This document shows positions 6,737-15,491 of a stretch of DNA of 64,000 nucleotides, one piece after another. A program made the translations under genes and the position numbers. The DNA is from Macrococcoides psychrotolerans (GTDB lineage: Bacteria > Bacillota > Bacilli > Staphylococcales > Staphylococcaceae). Under the pieces are notes generated by a model. It was not told the DNA's origin, searched no databases, and was given only the letters and a program-made list of their open reading frames with translations. The stretch lies in NCBI RefSeq assembly GCF_038095555.1, contig NZ_CP124591.1, forward strand, positions 1,054,001-1,118,000, written 5' to 3'. How positions within the stretch are numbered: position 1 is the stretch's first letter; every line of letters starts with the position of its first letter.

Positions 6737-8349
6737 TATCGTTTAATCACAAGCTCTGAAAAGTTATAAAATCCAGCAGTAGTCACTTTGGCGTTATGAA
6801 TGCTGATTGGTACTTTAACATCTTGAGTAATGTTGAAGATAGGGTAGAGGGTATGTGATTCAAATAACGACTGATTAATCGCATGATTCAGTACGTGCCA
6901 CTCGCGGGCATCTGTTGTGATATATCTATTATAATAATCCCTTAAAAGAGGATATTGTTGTGATAAATGGTGATGCATCGTTTTATTTTGATAGAGCATC
7001 GTAAAGTATTCAAAGGATTCCGCTTCACTAAAGAACATACCGTGGATATAGATATCCCCCTCAATTGTTATTTCACTTTTAAAGGAAGTCATAATATCGA
7101 TAGGTTTTAATACCGTTTCTATATTGTATTGCTTTAAATACCTTTTATACTGGAGCATCTTTTTTTCGATATAGCTCGGATAGACCATTGTTATAGAGAA
7201 ATGATCTTCTAATTTATTTAGTGATTTAAGCGAAAGTGGCTGATCTTTCAGAATATAAGGGGTTCCTTTACTTGTGTGTATATCTGTAACTTGATGAACG
7301 GACTGCTGAAATAAGTAATGCACAGTTGCTTTCTGTATATCTGATAGCTTATTTTGTGCGAGTGACAGGACATAATAAAAACCATCTGTTACTTCGATAT
7401 GCTGGAACGTATCACTATCACTTAACGTAAAGTTACTTTCTTTAAGCTTCGGTATATAGATCAATTCCACTTCATCAATATATGATTGATAGCCATAATA
7501 CTGATCAAATGATTTTAAAGTCGTTTGAAATTCATTATTCATTGCGATATAAAATGGTCCAGTACCGATAATTTGCTGCTTATCCTGCTTATCCTGCTTA
7601 TAGATTGCAAGATTTAACTTACATAATATGTCTTTGAAATATGGAAAATCGTGATAATATACTTTAACTGTAAGTTTATTAATCACTTCAATTGACACAA
7701 TTGGATTTAATAGCACTTTCGTCTCCTGATACGCTATCGCATGACTCAGACATCGTTTAATATCTTCAGCAGTTACTTGAGTACCATCATGAAAGTAAAC
7801 ATTCTTCCGTAAATATATCACTGCATAATCATCATAGAAATCGATATGCTGTGCTATCTTATAATGATATTGATTCGAATGTCTATCATATGCGATTAAC
7901 GTGTCATAAATATTACTTAATATATTTGAGCTATTGATATCAACCACTTCTAAAGGATGAGAATAGAGTGGGGCGTAGCGCTTCTTAACGACTAATTTAT
8001 CTGCATCAGCTGTAGATACCCCAAGTAATTGATTCGCTTTCGTAATCAGCATCTGTTTATGATGAATAGACCAGTCCCACGTTAAATATTGAATAGCATC
8101 TGACAATTGATGTCGCGTTAGCATTGCATTCACCTTATTGAAATATAATGTATCGATATCCACGAACCATTGAACCGTTGATTTATTCCCGCGACCACGT
8201 GCACTCTTAAAAGTTAGATAACCACTATCCTGCCATCTTTTTAAACTTCTGGATAAATGCTTCTGACTCACCTTTAACTGTTCACTGACAGACGATTGAT
8301 GAAATGCTGTAATCTTTAAATTATAGAATGACAGTAATAATCGCTCCAT
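6736..8349 (-). CDS. SgrR-like regulator: N-terminal HTH fused to a solute-binding (SBP_bac_5) domain
   Basis: The ATG at 8349 is preferred because TAGGAGGAG lies directly upstream. An upstream in-frame ATG at 8400 adds 17 residues without a good site. Of 537 residues, about 1-95 form a winged-helix SgrR_N-type domain (SVSEQLKVSQKHLSRSLKRWQDSGYL then a GRGNKSTVQW wing). The rest is an oligopeptide/nickel-binding-protein fold: YDTLIAYD, YLRKNVYFHDGTQVTAEDIKRCLSHA, GTGPFYI. There is no signal peptide, consistent with a cytoplasmic ligand-sensing transcription factor. E. coli SgrR responds to sugar-phosphate stress and sits beside the efflux gene setA. Here too an MFS gene diverges, so local control is likely. 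Confidence 0.85.
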   Translation of the reverse strand: MERLLLSFYNLKITAFHQSSVSEQLKVSQKHLSRSLKRWQDSGYLTFKSARGRGNKSTVQWFVDIDTLYFNKVNAMLTRHQLSDAIQYLTWDWSIHHKQMLITKANQLLGVSTADADKLVVKKRYAPLYSHPLEVVDINSSNILSNIYDTLIAYDRHSNQYHYKIAQHIDFYDDYAVIYLRKNVYFHDGTQVTAEDIKRCLSHAIAYQETKVLLNPIVSIEVINKLTVKVYYHDFPYFKDILCKLNLAIYKQDKQDKQQIIGTGPFYIAMNNEFQTTLKSFDQYYGYQSYIDEVELIYIPKLKESNFTLSDSDTFQHIEVTDGFYYVLSLAQNKLSDIQKATVHYLFQQSVHQVTDIHTSKGTPYILKDQPLSLKSLNKLEDHFSITMVYPSYIEKKMLQYKRYLKQYNIETVLKPIDIMTSFKSEITIEGDIYIHGMFFSEAESFEYFTMLYQNKTMHHHLSQQYPLLRDYYNRYITTDAREWHVLNHAINQSLFESHTLYPIFNITQDVKVPISIHNAKVTTAGFYNFSELVIKR

Positions 8350-8442
8350 AGCTCCTCCTAAAAGTGGACTAAAATAAAATATTGTCCATTTTTTAATCAT
8401 TAAGTCTACTTTATCATATGTAGAAAGTTAGGGGGAATGAAA

Positions 8443-9657
8443 ATGAAAGTTCGTGATTTACCGATTAATATCCAACTCAGATTGTGGGGTTCATTTGTCA
8501 ATCGCTGTACTTATAGTGCGACACTACCATTTATTGCACTTTATTTAACTGATCAGCTGAATGCAAGAATCGCTGGATTGTTTTTAGCATCAATCGTCTT
8601 TGTCCAGTTTATCAGTAATATTTGGGGAGGTTACTTAGTCGACCAATTTCCGAGAAAGAAGATGCTGATATTTGGTTCATTCACAGAAGCATTATCGCTA
8701 ATATTTATGTGGCTAACCGTTGTCAACTCATGGATTTATCTATTTATGACGACATTTATACTCTTTACCATATTTAGTGCATTTCGCAGACCTTCTATGA
8801 GTGCACTTGTACAGGATTCAGCAACAGATGAAAATAAGAAATTATTATATCGTATGGATTACTGGCTAATAAATTTATCACTGGCAATCGGAGCACTCCT
8901 GGGTGGGCTATTCTATAGCGAACATAAAAGCTGGCTATTCTTTGCTTCAGCTATGGTGGCACTTATATTAAGTTTCTTATATATGAAATATATTGAAGAA
9001 ACAAACAGCTTTATCCGTAAAAAAGAACATAATAATGTCTTTGTAGACCTGTTCATTGCCTATCAGACTGTCGTTAAAGATAAACGATTCGTATTGATGG
9101 TAATCGGTACGATGTTCATTGCAACTGTGGAGCTCATGACAAGTACTTACGTTGCTGTAAGGCTTCATAAGAACTTTGAAACGATTTACTTATTCAACTT
9201 TGAAATTACCGGTGTTCGAATGTTTACAATCATTAACCTCGTTAATACAATTACCGTTGTTTCATTCTCTTTACTAATTGGTAAATGGTTAGATAAATTT
9301 AAAGTAAGTAGAATCCTAGGATTTGGGCTATTGATGTACGCAATAGGATATGCTATGCTCACTTCAGCAAATATGTGGTGGCTGATTATCATAGCCATAC
9401 TTATTGCTACATTTGGTGAAATGATTTTTGCGCCGATTAAAAGTGCTGAAATGCTGACACTAATACCAAAAGAAAAACGAGGTACCTATAATACATTCAG
9501 TTCATTCACGTTTAGTGGCGCACAGCTATTATCTAATGGGTCTTTAATCCTCGGAACATATTTAAATCCATATGCGATGAGTGTAGTTGTGTTTGTGATT
9601 GTTACAATAGGGGCAATGCTCATGATGAATAGCTTGTTTAAAATGAAAAAGAATTAA
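8443..9657 (+). CDS. MFS transporter, putative efflux pump
   Basis: The ATG at 8443 is favoured because GGGGG (8431-8435) is 7 nt upstream. The ATG at 8437 would touch that site. The protein has about 404 residues and 11-12 hydrophobic segments. GGYLVDQFPRKKMLIFGS matches the MFS loop 2-3 motif (GxxxDRxGRR type), and MDYWLINLSLAIGALLGG matches the TM5 region. Its divergent orientation from an SgrR-like regulator across less than 100 bp parallels the sgrR-setA layout of enterobacteria, suggesting a stress-induced exporter of a sugar-like compound. The substrate is inference only. Confidence 0.8.
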   Translation: MKVRDLPINIQLRLWGSFVNRCTYSATLPFIALYLTDQLNARIAGLFLASIVFVQFISNIWGGYLVDQFPRKKMLIFGSFTEALSLIFMWLTVVNSWIYLFMTTFILFTIFSAFRRPSMSALVQDSATDENKKLLYRMDYWLINLSLAIGALLGGLFYSEHKSWLFFASAMVALILSFLYMKYIEETNSFIRKKEHNNVFVDLFIAYQTVVKDKRFVLMVIGTMFIATVELMTSTYVAVRLHKNFETIYLFNFEITGVRMFTIINLVNTITVVSFSLLIGKWLDKFKVSRILGFGLLMYAIGYAMLTSANMWWLIIIAILIATFGEMIFAPIKSAEMLTLIPKEKRGTYNTFSSFTFSGAQLLSNGSLILGTYLNPYAMSVVVFVIVTIGAMLMMNSLFKMKKN

Positions 9658-9712
9658 TATTACATAGATATAAAAACTTTCAGTAGACTGATAATTCCTT
9701 AGAAAATTTAAT

Positions 9713-9740
9713 AAACTTTCAGTAGACTGAAAGTTTTTGT
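9713..9740 (+). terminator. Intrinsic terminator after the MFS gene
   Basis: AAACTTTCAG-TAGA-CTGAAAGTTT is followed by TTGTATTTTTC. A partial copy of the same string (ACTTTCAGTAGACTGA) occurs about 40 nt upstream. Confidence 0.8.
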
Positions 9741-9820
9741 ATTTTTCTTATCAACCATTGTACTCCCTCTCATTATCAGATAAGATTAAATTATCAGTAA
9801 ATTTGAAAAGGAGAATGAAA

Positions 9821-10861
9821 ATGTATCCAGATGTTAATAGCACGATGCAAGAGATTGAGCGTTTAGTAAATATTCCAGGTCCGTCAGGTTTTGCGTTTAA
9901 AGCAATTGCCTATGTGACTGAAACGTTAGAAGCGGTTGGTTACGATGTACAGCAGACTAATAAAGGCGGGGTATTAGTTACTGTACCTGGAAAAGATGAT
10001 ACACGTCATAAATATTTAACAGCGCATGTTGATACGTTAGGTGCGATGGTTAAAGAGATTCTACCGAGCGGCCGCTTACGTTTATCAATGGTGGGTGGTT
10101 TCAGATGGAATGCTGTTGAAGGGGAGTACTGTGAAATCCATGCGAATGATAAAGTGTATACAGGAACGATCTGTCTCCATGAGACAAGTGTCCATGTTTA
10201 TCGTAACGCAGGTGATATCAAACGTGATGAGGATCATATGGAAGTGCGTATTGATGAAACTGTGAAGTCTCAAGAAGATACTGAACAGTTAGGTATCAGT
10301 GTCGGAGATTTTATTACGTTTAATCCAAGATGCGAGATTACTGAATCCGGATTTATAAAATCGCGTCATCTAGACGATAAGGCAAGCGCTGCGATGCTGA
10401 TTCAATTGTTACGTCATTTAAAAGCTGAAAATATTGAACTGCCGCATACGACACATTTCTATTTCTCAAATAATGAAGAGATCGGTTATGGTGGTAACTC
10501 TAATGTTCCGGAACAAGTTGTAGAATATATCGCTGTTGATATGGGGGCGTTAGGTGATGGGCAGGCATCTGATGAATATACGGTATCCATCTGTGCAAAA
10601 GATAGCTCAGGACCATATCACTATCAATTGAAACAACATTTAGTAAATCTTTGCAAAGATAATAATATTGATTACAAAGTAGATATTTATCCATATTACG
10701 GTAGTGATGCAAGTGCTGCAATGAGTGCTGGTCACGATATTAAACATGGTCTATTTGGAGCGGGTATTGAATCTAGCCATGCGATGGAACGTACACACAA
10801 AGATTCGCTACTGAACACAGAAAAACTTATCTATCATTATGTTGTGAGTCCTGTACTTTAA
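9821..10861 (+). CDS. M42 family glutamyl aminopeptidase / endoglucanase-like metallopeptidase
   Basis: The start at ATG 9821 (AAGGAG, 7 nt spacing) gives 346 residues, the normal M42 length. The open frame from 9737 lies in the preceding terminator. Metal and catalytic motifs: TAHVDTLGAM (His ligand), SRHLDDKASAAM (bridging Asp), NNEEIGYGGNSN (catalytic Glu and ligand Glu), VAVDMGALG (Asp ligand) and SSHAMERTH (last His). M42 enzymes form cytoplasmic tetrahedral dodecamers that trim peptides. The gene appears monocistronic. Confidence 0.9.
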   Translation: MYPDVNSTMQEIERLVNIPGPSGFAFKAIAYVTETLEAVGYDVQQTNKGGVLVTVPGKDDTRHKYLTAHVDTLGAMVKEILPSGRLRLSMVGGFRWNAVEGEYCEIHANDKVYTGTICLHETSVHVYRNAGDIKRDEDHMEVRIDETVKSQEDTEQLGISVGDFITFNPRCEITESGFIKSRHLDDKASAAMLIQLLRHLKAENIELPHTTHFYFSNNEEIGYGGNSNVPEQVVEYIAVDMGALGDGQASDEYTVSICAKDSSGPYHYQLKQHLVNLCKDNNIDYKVDIYPYYGSDASAAMSAGHDIKHGLFGAGIESSHAMERTHKDSLLNTEKLIYHYVVSPVL

Positions 10862-10877
10862 GTTAAATGTTTTTATT

Positions 10878-10924
10878 CACTCCCTTTCTTCGTTATAATG
10901 TATTTATAACAAAGAAAGGGAGTG
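10878..10924. promoter_or_regulatory. 21-bp inverted repeat overlapping promoter and ribosome binding site of the DJ-1/PfpI gene
   Basis: The left arm 10878-10898 and right arm 10904-10924 pair over 21 positions with one mismatch around a 5-nt loop. The left arm contains TATAAT (10894-10899, a -10 candidate extending one base into the loop) and the right arm contains GGGAGTG, the ribosome binding site of the next gene. It could be an operator, or a hairpin sequestering the site in read-through RNA from the upstream peptidase gene. Confidence 0.65.
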
Positions 10925-10930
10925 TTTATT

Positions 10931-11587
10931 ATGGCGAAGAAAGTTCTAATGGTTTTAACGAATCACGACACTTTGAACGATGGCACACCAACAGGTCTTT
11001 GGCTCGGTGAGGCTGCAGAGCCTTACAAAGTATTCCAACGCAATAATATTGAAGTAGATTTCGCTTCGATTCAAGGTGGTGCTGTACCACTTGATCCCAA
11101 TTCTACTCAGAACGACGAAACGAAGAAATTCCAGGACGTCGTACAAAAACTAGGGAAAACATTGAAATTAAGAGATATCGTATTTGAAAACTATGACGGC
11201 ATATTCATACCAGGAGGCCATGGTACAATGTACGATCTACCAGGAGATCCTGATTTACAGAATATATTGGCGTTCTATAAAGATGATAATCGCGTTATCG
11301 GTTCAGTTTGTCATGGTCCAAGCGCATTTATAGGGGCTAAACTAAAAGATGGCAGTTCATTGATCGATGGCGTCAAACTAACTGGATTCACAAATGAAGA
11401 GGAACAACAGATGAACTTGGACAACAACGTTCCGTTCGCTTTACAAACTGAACTCGAAACAAACGGCGCAGGTTTTGTGAAAGGTAAGGCATTTGAATCA
11501 AATGTCGTAACGGATGGTAAGTTTGTAACTGGACAGAACCCTCAGTCCAGTACAGATGTTGCAGAAGCATTTGTAAAAGCACTATAA
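10931..11587 (+). CDS. DJ-1/PfpI superfamily protein (class I glutamine amidotransferase-like, Hsp31-type)
   Basis: The ATG at 10931 has GGGAG 8 nt upstream, giving 218 residues. The nucleophile elbow GSVCHGPSAF carries the DJ-1 superfamily cysteine. FIPGGHGTMYDLPGD supplies the conserved upstream loop, and TPTGLWLGEAAEP near the N-terminus matches glyoxalase-III/Hsp31-like members. The likely role is protein or metabolite protection against methylglyoxal-type damage, but activity within this superfamily cannot be predicted safely. A strong shared terminator follows. Confidence 0.85.
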   Translation: MAKKVLMVLTNHDTLNDGTPTGLWLGEAAEPYKVFQRNNIEVDFASIQGGAVPLDPNSTQNDETKKFQDVVQKLGKTLKLRDIVFENYDGIFIPGGHGTMYDLPGDPDLQNILAFYKDDNRVIGSVCHGPSAFIGAKLKDGSSLIDGVKLTGFTNEEEQQMNLDNNVPFALQTELETNGAGFVKGKAFESNVVTDGKFVTGQNPQSSTDVAEAFVKAL

Positions 11588-11615
11588 TAAAAACCGCACT
11601 CTTGTGCGGTTTTTA
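11588..11615. terminator. Bidirectional terminator between the DJ-1 gene and the DUF3307 gene
   Basis: AAAAACCGCAC-TCTT-GTGCGGTTTTT: a perfect GC-rich stem flanked by an A-run and a T-run. Confidence 0.9.
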
Positions 11616-11981
11616 TTATATAAAGACAAGCTTGAAAATGATGCCGTTAATGATGCCTATAAGGAGACTTAGCATCGTCCCAAGTAAAATATATTCACTT
11701 TTTTTATCGATTTTATCAGGATTATGATGCGTACCATCATCTTTAAGATCATTAAACCGTAATATTGATTTGCTTGCTATTACAAGCCCGATTGCTGTAT
11801 ATTCGCCGAGTATAAAAAATAAAATAACCAGCATTCTTTCTATATAACCTATAAGTAATCCGATGTTATCGGATGTCTTCATTTCACTCGCGCTCATAAA
11901 AGTTAAAATACGTTTAACGACCGGGCCTGATAGCAGGTAGAAGAGTGTACCTATCAGCATGATGATTATTTTTAGAGCCAT
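11616..11981 (-). CDS. DUF3307-type integral membrane protein
   Basis: This 121-residue protein has three or four hydrophobic helices. The pattern GYIERMLVILFFILGEYTAIGLVIASKSILRF followed by EYILLGTMLSLL is typical of DUF3307 membrane proteins, of unknown function. AAGGAGG precedes the ATG. The start overlaps the end of satD by 10 nt, so the two are translationally coupled. The pairing of SatD with a DUF3307 protein recurs in Firmicutes. Confidence 0.75.
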   Translation of the reverse strand: MALKIIIMLIGTLFYLLSGPVVKRILTFMSASEMKTSDNIGLLIGYIERMLVILFFILGEYTAIGLVIASKSILRFNDLKDDGTHHNPDKIDKKSEYILLGTMLSLLIGIINGIIFKLVFI

Positions 11982-12643
11982 GTTAAACCTCCTTGTAACG
12001 ACTGGATGATTGAAGGTTCAATAGTGCATTGTGCATCAGAAAATGTTAAATGTTTCTTGATTAGTCCGAGCTGCTTGTAATGCGCTTTATTCAGATGTTC
12101 TGAAATAGTGGAAACGCTCTTGTTGTTCAGCTGAGCAATTTCTTTTTGTGTATCGATATAGAGCGACTGCTGGAAGATCGCTTGCTGTAACAGCGAATGA
12201 TTTTGGACAATTTCAGTAAGATAAGGGAATAAGACATCATTATAAAGCGACATGTCTGTTGCTTCAATCGTAACATAAAAATCACTGATATCTGATTTCT
12301 TAATGCGCTCCAGATTATTACGTGCTGCTTTTGTCAGCTTACTGTTCCAGTGTTCAATATGCCGTTTAGGAACCTCCTCATTGCCTGCTGCAATACCAAA
12401 TTTTACTGGCTGAGATTTATAGGGCCATAACAGTTTAATATAGTACGATATCAATAGCGTCGCATGTGTACAATCACTAACAAAAAAAAGTTCATCGCCC
12501 ATTCTGTAATTAATATAGCTGAAGTTAAGGGATTGCGTCCATTGTTCGATACTTTCTGTCATCCCTTCGAGAGCTTTACTGATGTCATCTGTATTATTCA
12601 GCTGTGTACTATTTGAAACGTCCATAATAAATATAGAAAGCAT
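11972..12643 (-). CDS. SatD family protein, probable autoregulator
   Basis: This 223-residue protein begins with the SatD-type segment FIMDVSNSTQLNNTDDIS. The middle resembles the family's core (YRMGDELFFVSD). The C-terminal part contains a helix-turn-helix-like stretch AQLNNKSVSTISEHLNKAHY (about residues 172-191), suggesting DNA binding. The family is named after a Streptococcus mutans acid-tolerance locus; its mechanism is unknown to me. Two tandem palindromes lie immediately upstream of the GGAGGGG site and are the obvious candidate operators. Confidence 0.75.
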   Translation of the reverse strand: MLSIFIMDVSNSTQLNNTDDISKALEGMTESIEQWTQSLNFSYINYRMGDELFFVSDCTHATLLISYYIKLLWPYKSQPVKFGIAAGNEEVPKRHIEHWNSKLTKAARNNLERIKKSDISDFYVTIEATDMSLYNDVLFPYLTEIVQNHSLLQQAIFQQSLYIDTQKEIAQLNNKSVSTISEHLNKAHYKQLGLIKKHLTFSDAQCTIEPSIIQSLQGGLTWL

Positions 12644-12655
12644 AATACCCCTCCA

Positions 12656-12708
12656 AAATTCGGTTATATAACCGAATTTTTAAAATTCCGGCTATATAAC
12701 CGAATTTT
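12656..12708. promoter_or_regulatory. Tandem palindromic operators upstream of satD
   Basis: A perfect 24-bp palindrome with core TTCGGTTATATAACCGAA lies at 12656-12679. A second imperfect copy, core TTCCGGCTATATAACCGAA, lies at 12682-12708. The palindrome centres are about 28 bp apart (nearly three helical turns), adjacent to the satD ribosome binding site, a layout typical of an autoregulated operator. Confidence 0.8.
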
Positions 12709-12853
12709 ATCATGAGCAACGTAAAATCACAAAGATAGTGCATTAAAGATTGAAGTAATAGCCTTAAAAGGAGCCGAACTATAATTATAAATGATTTTTA
12801 CGGTATGAATATGTTAATATGATGCTTGAGATGATAAAAGAAGGAGAAAACAA

Positions 12854-14095
12854 ATGAAATTTACAACACTTACACGTGAAGCATTCAGTGCTTTCACAGA
12901 CCAGCATCCAAGTCATTTTACACAGATGGCTGTAAACTATGATCTGAAGATCTCAGAAGGTATAGAGACACATCTGCTCGGTGTGAAAGATGAGAATAAT
13001 GAAATCATAGCAGCAGGTCTATTTACATCAGTTCCTATAATGAAAATCTTCAAATATTTCTATTCAAACCGTGGTCCTGTCATGGATTATCACAATAGAG
13101 AACTCGTCACGTTCTTCTTTAATGAACTTAAGAAGTATATGAAACAGCATAAAGCGTTAAATTTAAGAATAGACCCTTACGTACCATACCAGTTACGTAA
13201 TCACGATGGGGACATCATCGAAACATATAAGACAGATGATATTTTTGAAATATTGAAATCCCTTGGTTTCAAGCATGATGGGTTTACAACTGGATTTCAC
13301 CCGATACACCAAATCAGATGGCATTCAGTCCTGGACCTAAAAGGTAAAACTAAGGAACAGCTCATAAAGGATATGGATAGTCTTAGGAAGCGTAATACTA
13401 AGAAGGTCATTAAAAATGGTATTAAAGTAAGATATCTGGAAAAAGACGAGCTCCATATTTTCCGTTCATTTATGCAGGATACAAGTGATAAGAAGGATTT
13501 CGAAGATCGTGGAGATGAATATTATATCTCAAGATTAGAAAAATTTGGAGATCGTGTGAAGATGCCGCTTGCCTATATTGACTTTAATACTTATATTCCC
13601 GAGCTAGAAGCAGAGCTTACAGAAATAGAACGTGCAATAGACAAAGCCAAAGCTGATATCGAGAGTAAACCAGAAAATAAAAAGGCACAAAATAAGTTAG
13701 CGGATAACGAAAGACAAAAACAAGCACTTTTAGAGAAACTGAAAGAAGCACAGCAACTGAAAGAAAATCATGGTGACACATTACCGATTGCTGCTGCGTT
13801 TTACTTTATAAATCCACATGAAGTAGTTTATTATGCCGGAGGGTCTTCGAATGAATTCAGACATTTCTCTGGAAGTTATGCAATTCAGTGGCACATGATC
13901 AACTATGCTATAGATCATGGCATCGACAAATATAATTTCTATGGCATTAGCGGTATCTTCAATGAGGATGCACCTGACGCGGGTGTTATTAAATTTAAAA
14001 AAGGTTATAATGCCGATGTCGTTGAGTATATCGGTGATTTTGAACTCCCTGTCAATAAAGGTGTCTATAATATATACAAACGAATCAAGAAATAA
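12854..14095 (+). CDS. femA: FemA, aminoacyltransferase of the peptidoglycan interpeptide bridge
   Basis: This 413-residue protein uses aminoacyl-tRNA to extend the cross-bridge on lipid II; in S. aureus FemA adds glycines 2 and 3. Sequence is close to FemA throughout: MKFTTLTREAFSAFTD at the start, YFYSNRGPVMDYHN, LRKRNTKKVIKNGIKVRYL, and HGIDKYNFYGISG near the end. Two GNAT-like subdomains are interrupted by a helical coiled-coil arm (about residues 245-305, rich in E/K/A). A GGAG site precedes it and femB follows after 21 nt. Amino-acid specificity may differ from S. aureus in this genus. Confidence 0.95.
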   Translation: MKFTTLTREAFSAFTDQHPSHFTQMAVNYDLKISEGIETHLLGVKDENNEIIAAGLFTSVPIMKIFKYFYSNRGPVMDYHNRELVTFFFNELKKYMKQHKALNLRIDPYVPYQLRNHDGDIIETYKTDDIFEILKSLGFKHDGFTTGFHPIHQIRWHSVLDLKGKTKEQLIKDMDSLRKRNTKKVIKNGIKVRYLEKDELHIFRSFMQDTSDKKDFEDRGDEYYISRLEKFGDRVKMPLAYIDFNTYIPELEAELTEIERAIDKAKADIESKPENKKAQNKLADNERQKQALLEKLKEAQQLKENHGDTLPIAAAFYFINPHEVVYYAGGSSNEFRHFSGSYAIQWHMINYAIDHGIDKYNFYGISGIFNEDAPDAGVIKFKKGYNADVVEYIGDFELPVNKGVYNIYKRIKK

Positions 14096-14116
14096 GTATT
14101 ACTGGAGGCAGTATCT

Positions 14117-15391
14117 ATGAAGTTTACAGAATTAACCGTTGAGGAATATGACCAATATATGTGGAAAACTGAGGCGATGAGTCATTATTTTCAAATGAAG
14201 GAGAATATAGAAAATCGTGAACAAAAAGGTTATCCCGTTGTATTGCTTGGTGTAAAAGAAGGAGAACGCGTCATCGCTGCAAGTCTCTTCTCGAAGATTC
14301 CGATGCTTGGAGGTTATCAGTACTATTCTAATAGGGGACCTGTGATGGACTTCCATGATTCGAAACTGGTTGACTTCTTCTTCAGAGGTCTTGACCATTA
14401 CTTGAGACGTCATCAGGCAGTATTCGTAAAGATTGATCCTTATTGGATATACAAACGTTATGACAAGGATGTCAATGAAAAGGATGATGCTGCGAACGAT
14501 GAGATTATTCATCAGCTCAAACAGCTTGGCTATCAGCATAAAGGATTCAAAAGAGGATACTCACCAGATGAACAAGTACGCTGGATGAGCGTCATGTATT
14601 TGCATGGAGAGACCCCGCAATCTCTGATGAAACAATTTGATTCCCAAAGAAAGCGCAATATCAAGAAAGCACAAAAATATGGTGTAAAAGTACGAATGCT
14701 GCATAAGGATGAACTGAATCTATTTCTTGATCTCTATCGAGAAACTGAAGAGAGAACCGGATTTATATCAAGACCGGATGACTATATGCAAGGATTCAAT
14801 GATACATATGGAGAAAATATACTACTACCATTAGCGTATATAGACTTAGATGAATATATGCAGCAACTTTCCGAAGAACTTACACAAGCAGAAACTTCAC
14901 GAGATCAGATGATGGCAAATGAAAATAAGAGCGAAAAGCAACTGACGAAAATTGCGCAGAAAGATCGTGATATCGATCACATAAAACAAGAGCTGCTTGA
15001 AATAAGCGAATTGCGAAAAACAGATGGGCAAATACTAGATCTGGCAGCGGGCATGTTCTTCCAGAATCATTATGAAGTGAATTATTACTCAGGGGGTTCA
15101 AGCACAAAATATAACAAGTTCATGGGTCCATATGCAATGCATTGGTATATGATCAATTATTGTCTGGACCATGGCTATGACCGTTATAATTTTTATGGTG
15201 TGTCCGGAGATTTCACTGAAGACAGCGAAGATTATGGTGTATATCGTTTTAAACGTGGGTTTAACGCACAGATTGAGGAGCTCGTCGGTGACTTTATAAA
15301 ACCAATCAATAAAACTAGATACAATGCATATCAGCTATTAACAAATGCGCGTACTAAAGCTGCACAAATAAAACAACGTATAAAAAAGTAA
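14117..15391 (+). CDS. femB: FemB, aminoacyltransferase of the peptidoglycan interpeptide bridge
   Basis: This 424-residue FemABX protein is cotranscribed with femA. Landmarks shared with S. aureus FemB: MKFTELTVEEYDQY, SHYFQMKENIENRE, YYSNRGPVMDFHDSKL, RKRNIKKAQKYGVKVRML, LYRETEERTGF and GYDRYNFYGVSGDFTEDSEDYGVYRFKRGF. A coiled-coil arm lies around residues 245-300. In S. aureus FemB adds glycines 4 and 5. Macrococcal bridges contain serine, so the incorporated residue may be glycine or serine. A strong terminator follows directly. Confidence 0.95.
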   Translation: MKFTELTVEEYDQYMWKTEAMSHYFQMKENIENREQKGYPVVLLGVKEGERVIAASLFSKIPMLGGYQYYSNRGPVMDFHDSKLVDFFFRGLDHYLRRHQAVFVKIDPYWIYKRYDKDVNEKDDAANDEIIHQLKQLGYQHKGFKRGYSPDEQVRWMSVMYLHGETPQSLMKQFDSQRKRNIKKAQKYGVKVRMLHKDELNLFLDLYRETEERTGFISRPDDYMQGFNDTYGENILLPLAYIDLDEYMQQLSEELTQAETSRDQMMANENKSEKQLTKIAQKDRDIDHIKQELLEISELRKTDGQILDLAAGMFFQNHYEVNYYSGGSSTKYNKFMGPYAMHWYMINYCLDHGYDRYNFYGVSGDFTEDSEDYGVYRFKRGFNAQIEELVGDFIKPINKTRYNAYQLLTNARTKAAQIKQRIKK

Positions 15392-15418
15392 TCACTTTAA
15401 GTGATTACTTTTTTATAT
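15387..15418 (+). terminator. Intrinsic terminator of femAB
   Basis: AAGTAATCACTT / AAGTGATTACTT hairpin with a T-run, beginning inside the last codons of femB. Confidence 0.9.
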
Positions 15419-15465
15419 ATTTTAGTTTACATAATATATATTATCAGAAGTTATAGATTAGAAAC

Positions 15466-15491
15466 AAACCAGAACCTACTCGTTCTGGTTT
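15466..15491 (-). terminator. Hairpin at the end of the small membrane protein gene
   Basis: AAACCAGAAC and GTTCTGGTTT arms; the stem includes the stop codon of the minus-strand gene. The following U-tract (GTTT) is weak. Confidence 0.55.
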
